Assembly (NCBI GenBank): GCA_000320605.2
Contig: KB445797.1
Coordinates: forward strand, 990,474 to 1,054,473
Reading direction: 5' to 3'
DNA: 64,000 nucleotides
Source: Gelatoporia subvermispora B
Lineage: Eukaryota; Basidiomycota; Agaricomycetes; Polyporales; Gelatoporiaceae
Shown here: positions 62,031 through 64,000 of the stretch, piece after piece
Position numbering within the stretch: the first letter of the stretch is position 1
How the letters are laid out: each line of letters begins with the position of its first letter
The notes under the pieces: generated by a model
Seen by the model: only the letters and a program-made list of their open reading frames with translations
Told to the model about the DNA's origin: nothing
The model's database searches: none
Program-made: the position numbers and the translations under genes

Positions 62031-64000
62031 AGACCCAGTATTTTATTGTTGGGAGGATCTATGAGTGGGCTTGTTCTCTTGTCTTTATACTGTTATTTTT
62101 CGCTCTTCTAAACGGATGTGATGCATCTGTATCAACAATTATCGACTCATCGGTGATCGCATCCTCCTACGTGGTTACATCGATGAGGCCTTGGAAACTA
62201 CGGATTTGACGTTGCGACCATTTCCCGTCCAGAGAGCTGTTCGCAAAGTCTACTACTCTGACATCTTCTCATATTTGGATATAGGGCTTCTGACATGACA
62301 TGCATTGGGATGCGACCATCAGACTGACAAAGCCCTATCGTCAACGGGCGAACGTGAATAGGTCCCGACGCCTCGGTCGGACAGGTTGAAGTCGACCGTA
62401 AGTGAGAACATAAGCACTCAGCTTAGTTAGTTAGTATATACTGGCAATCCGAGAGCGGTGGCCACGTTTATTTTCCATGCTCAGGACACCCCCAACCTTG
62501 ACATAGTGGCAAGTCGATCAACCCCTTGCTTGCGATCAGTTATCGATATGCCAATGCCCTCTACCTCAATGTCTGGACGCGGTCTGCTGAGTGATCAGAT
62601 CAGGATCGTTCCTCTACAGCGCATCATACATTGCCGTAATCTACCGCGAGCAACTATCGTCACCCAGTATTCCTCTCAGGCAAAGCCCGAAGACTCGCGG
62701 TGCATAAAAATTGACTGAAAGCGGGTGCGAGATCCACTTGTTTATCCTCCGCGCGCTGGAGAGGCTGACCGCTTACGATAATGATACTTCAGGAATCAAT
62801 ACTCAGTGCGTTCCTCGGAACCAAGTTTCAAATTACCCTTGATTATATGTCTACAAGACTATTATGTCCTGTACGAATGGTTCACGCTAACGTTCAACCC
62901 GTCCTTTTTATCTCCTGAGGCGATCCAGGGCGTAGAATGCACGGAACACTCATTAGCGATCTCAATGCAGCTTATGTCTCACGTATTCCGTGACAGTCAG
63001 AACTTTCGGTCATGTCGCGGGGCGTTCGGACACGGGCTGTGCCACCGCGAGTTTCGGCACGTGCGACTGGGAAGTATTCTAAGCTAGCTTTTCCCACACC
63101 TCTCGCGCTAGCTCTACGATGAATGACCTTCGACTCTCCTACACCGACTCTTGTGCTTGATGGCGTCGGAGAAATTGGAACATCGCTTGCTTTCCCCGCA
63201 TCTCAGCCACTAATTTCGAACTGTCTATGGCCATGTCTCTCAAAAGGTTATGTGATTGTGCCGAAATACTCTGGCAGCGGGCTCGATGGGCAACGCACTG
63301 ACACGGTCTCCGAGACAACGCGCTCGAAGAATCACTTCCCAGATCGGTGTCTTGAGTTGCTGTTTATTTTTCCTGCAATTTTCCGCACAGACCTCCTCCC
63401 CGGATCCCGAAAATAGCTGTGTCATACCACCAGGGCCCCCTCGAACACCTGATGTTGTGATTCCGTCGCCGGAGACAGCGCTGAGACTGAATGGGTCAGA
63501 ACTCTCCGACGACAGGCGGAAGTGTGCCAGACGTATTGAATGCACTTCTCGGCTAGAGGCATGTGCTAAGCTTCTAGAGCTATGTGGGCTGTGGCTCGCC
63601 GCCATCTTATTAAAAGCTGGACAGACTTGATCCTCAGAATGACCCTTCTCATATCTCCGGAAGATTGCATACCCATTGACCCACGAAGTACAAGTCCAAT
63701 GGCCGTAGCTCTCCAGTATATTTCCCACCAAGCCTTGTCCTCCCTCAGAGCGGTGTAAGTCCCACACATTCAAACCGCTTCAAGGTCTCATCTGTCCTGA
63801 AGATGGGTGGAAAATTGTTGTACAGTAGCAGCCAGTGGTATGCCGCTCGTCTCCTGGTCCGAATATTCTCCTTAGTCCCACTGAAATTGATAGTGCTGGT
63901 CTTTCATGATCACCTCAGTATTCTGCCGCAAGAGATTCAACTTATATGGGGCCGTCGATTTACGAGCGTGACGGTACTATATCACCTGAATCGTTGGACG
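62031..64000. other. Gap to window end, no supported gene
   Basis: A 177-codon minus-strand frame (63240-63773) and overlapping plus-strand frames (63123-63630) exist but share no motif with known families. No RNA gene or repeat is visible. A gene starting beyond the right edge cannot be excluded. Confidence 0.45.

Noticed and set aside
63240..63773. 177-codon minus-strand ORF near the right edge
   Set aside because: No recognisable domain, and equally long frames overlap it on the other strand.

Overview
The window is nuclear DNA of a basidiomycete fungus, most likely a wood-decay agaricomycete of the polypore type. The signs are many introns of about 45-75 bp with GT-AG ends, a polyporopepsin-like secreted protease, a Clp1-type mating-pathway regulator, DUF6533 seven-helix membrane proteins, a large NACHT-WD40 receptor and kinases of the basidiomycete TKL type. 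No prokaryotic operon, rRNA or CRISPR array is visible. Intron coordinates were worked out by hand from splice signals and reading frame; where the summed exon lengths close exactly this is stated.

Left third (1-23.5 kb). A secreted A1 aspartic protease runs off the left edge. Two copies of a two-gene unit follow on the minus strand, on either side of an NADP-isocitrate dehydrogenase gene. Each unit has a single-pass membrane protein with a ricin-B-like lectin ectodomain, followed head-to-tail by a protein with an N-terminal helical-bundle domain like that of MLKL and two C-terminal PH-like domains. In the second unit a complete TKL kinase lies between these domains; in the first there is no kinase. 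Next come a tandem pair of related basic proteins of unknown function, a divergent actin gene with a 6-nt microexon, and an intact ORF with a retropepsin-like fold whose active-site motif is lost.

Middle (24-42 kb). A NACHT-WD40 receptor with 15 nearly uniform WD repeats is followed by a probable mitochondrial protein with a long disordered tail, a Clp1-like regulator, a GPI-anchored alginate-lyase-family enzyme and a GH28 endopolygalacturonase. The last two fit a plant-cell-wall degrader.

Right third (43-64 kb). Three identical tRNA-Gly(GCC) genes and one intron-containing tRNA-Ala(CGC) are spread over 36.8-57.1 kb. A tandem family of DUF6533 membrane proteins has two apparently intact members and one frameshifted member. 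A WW-domain protein and a universal-stress-protein-like gene share a head-to-head promoter region. A very large FHA-domain nuclear protein with a Ki-67-like layout ends the annotated part.

The most interesting candidate system is the duplicated pair of membrane lectin plus MLKL-like bundle protein, with and without a kinase. It lies about 10 kb from an NLR whose N-terminal helical domain looks like the same general class. Together these look like a fungal recognition and cell-death-signalling neighbourhood. That role is inference; the gene structures and the duplication are read from the sequence.
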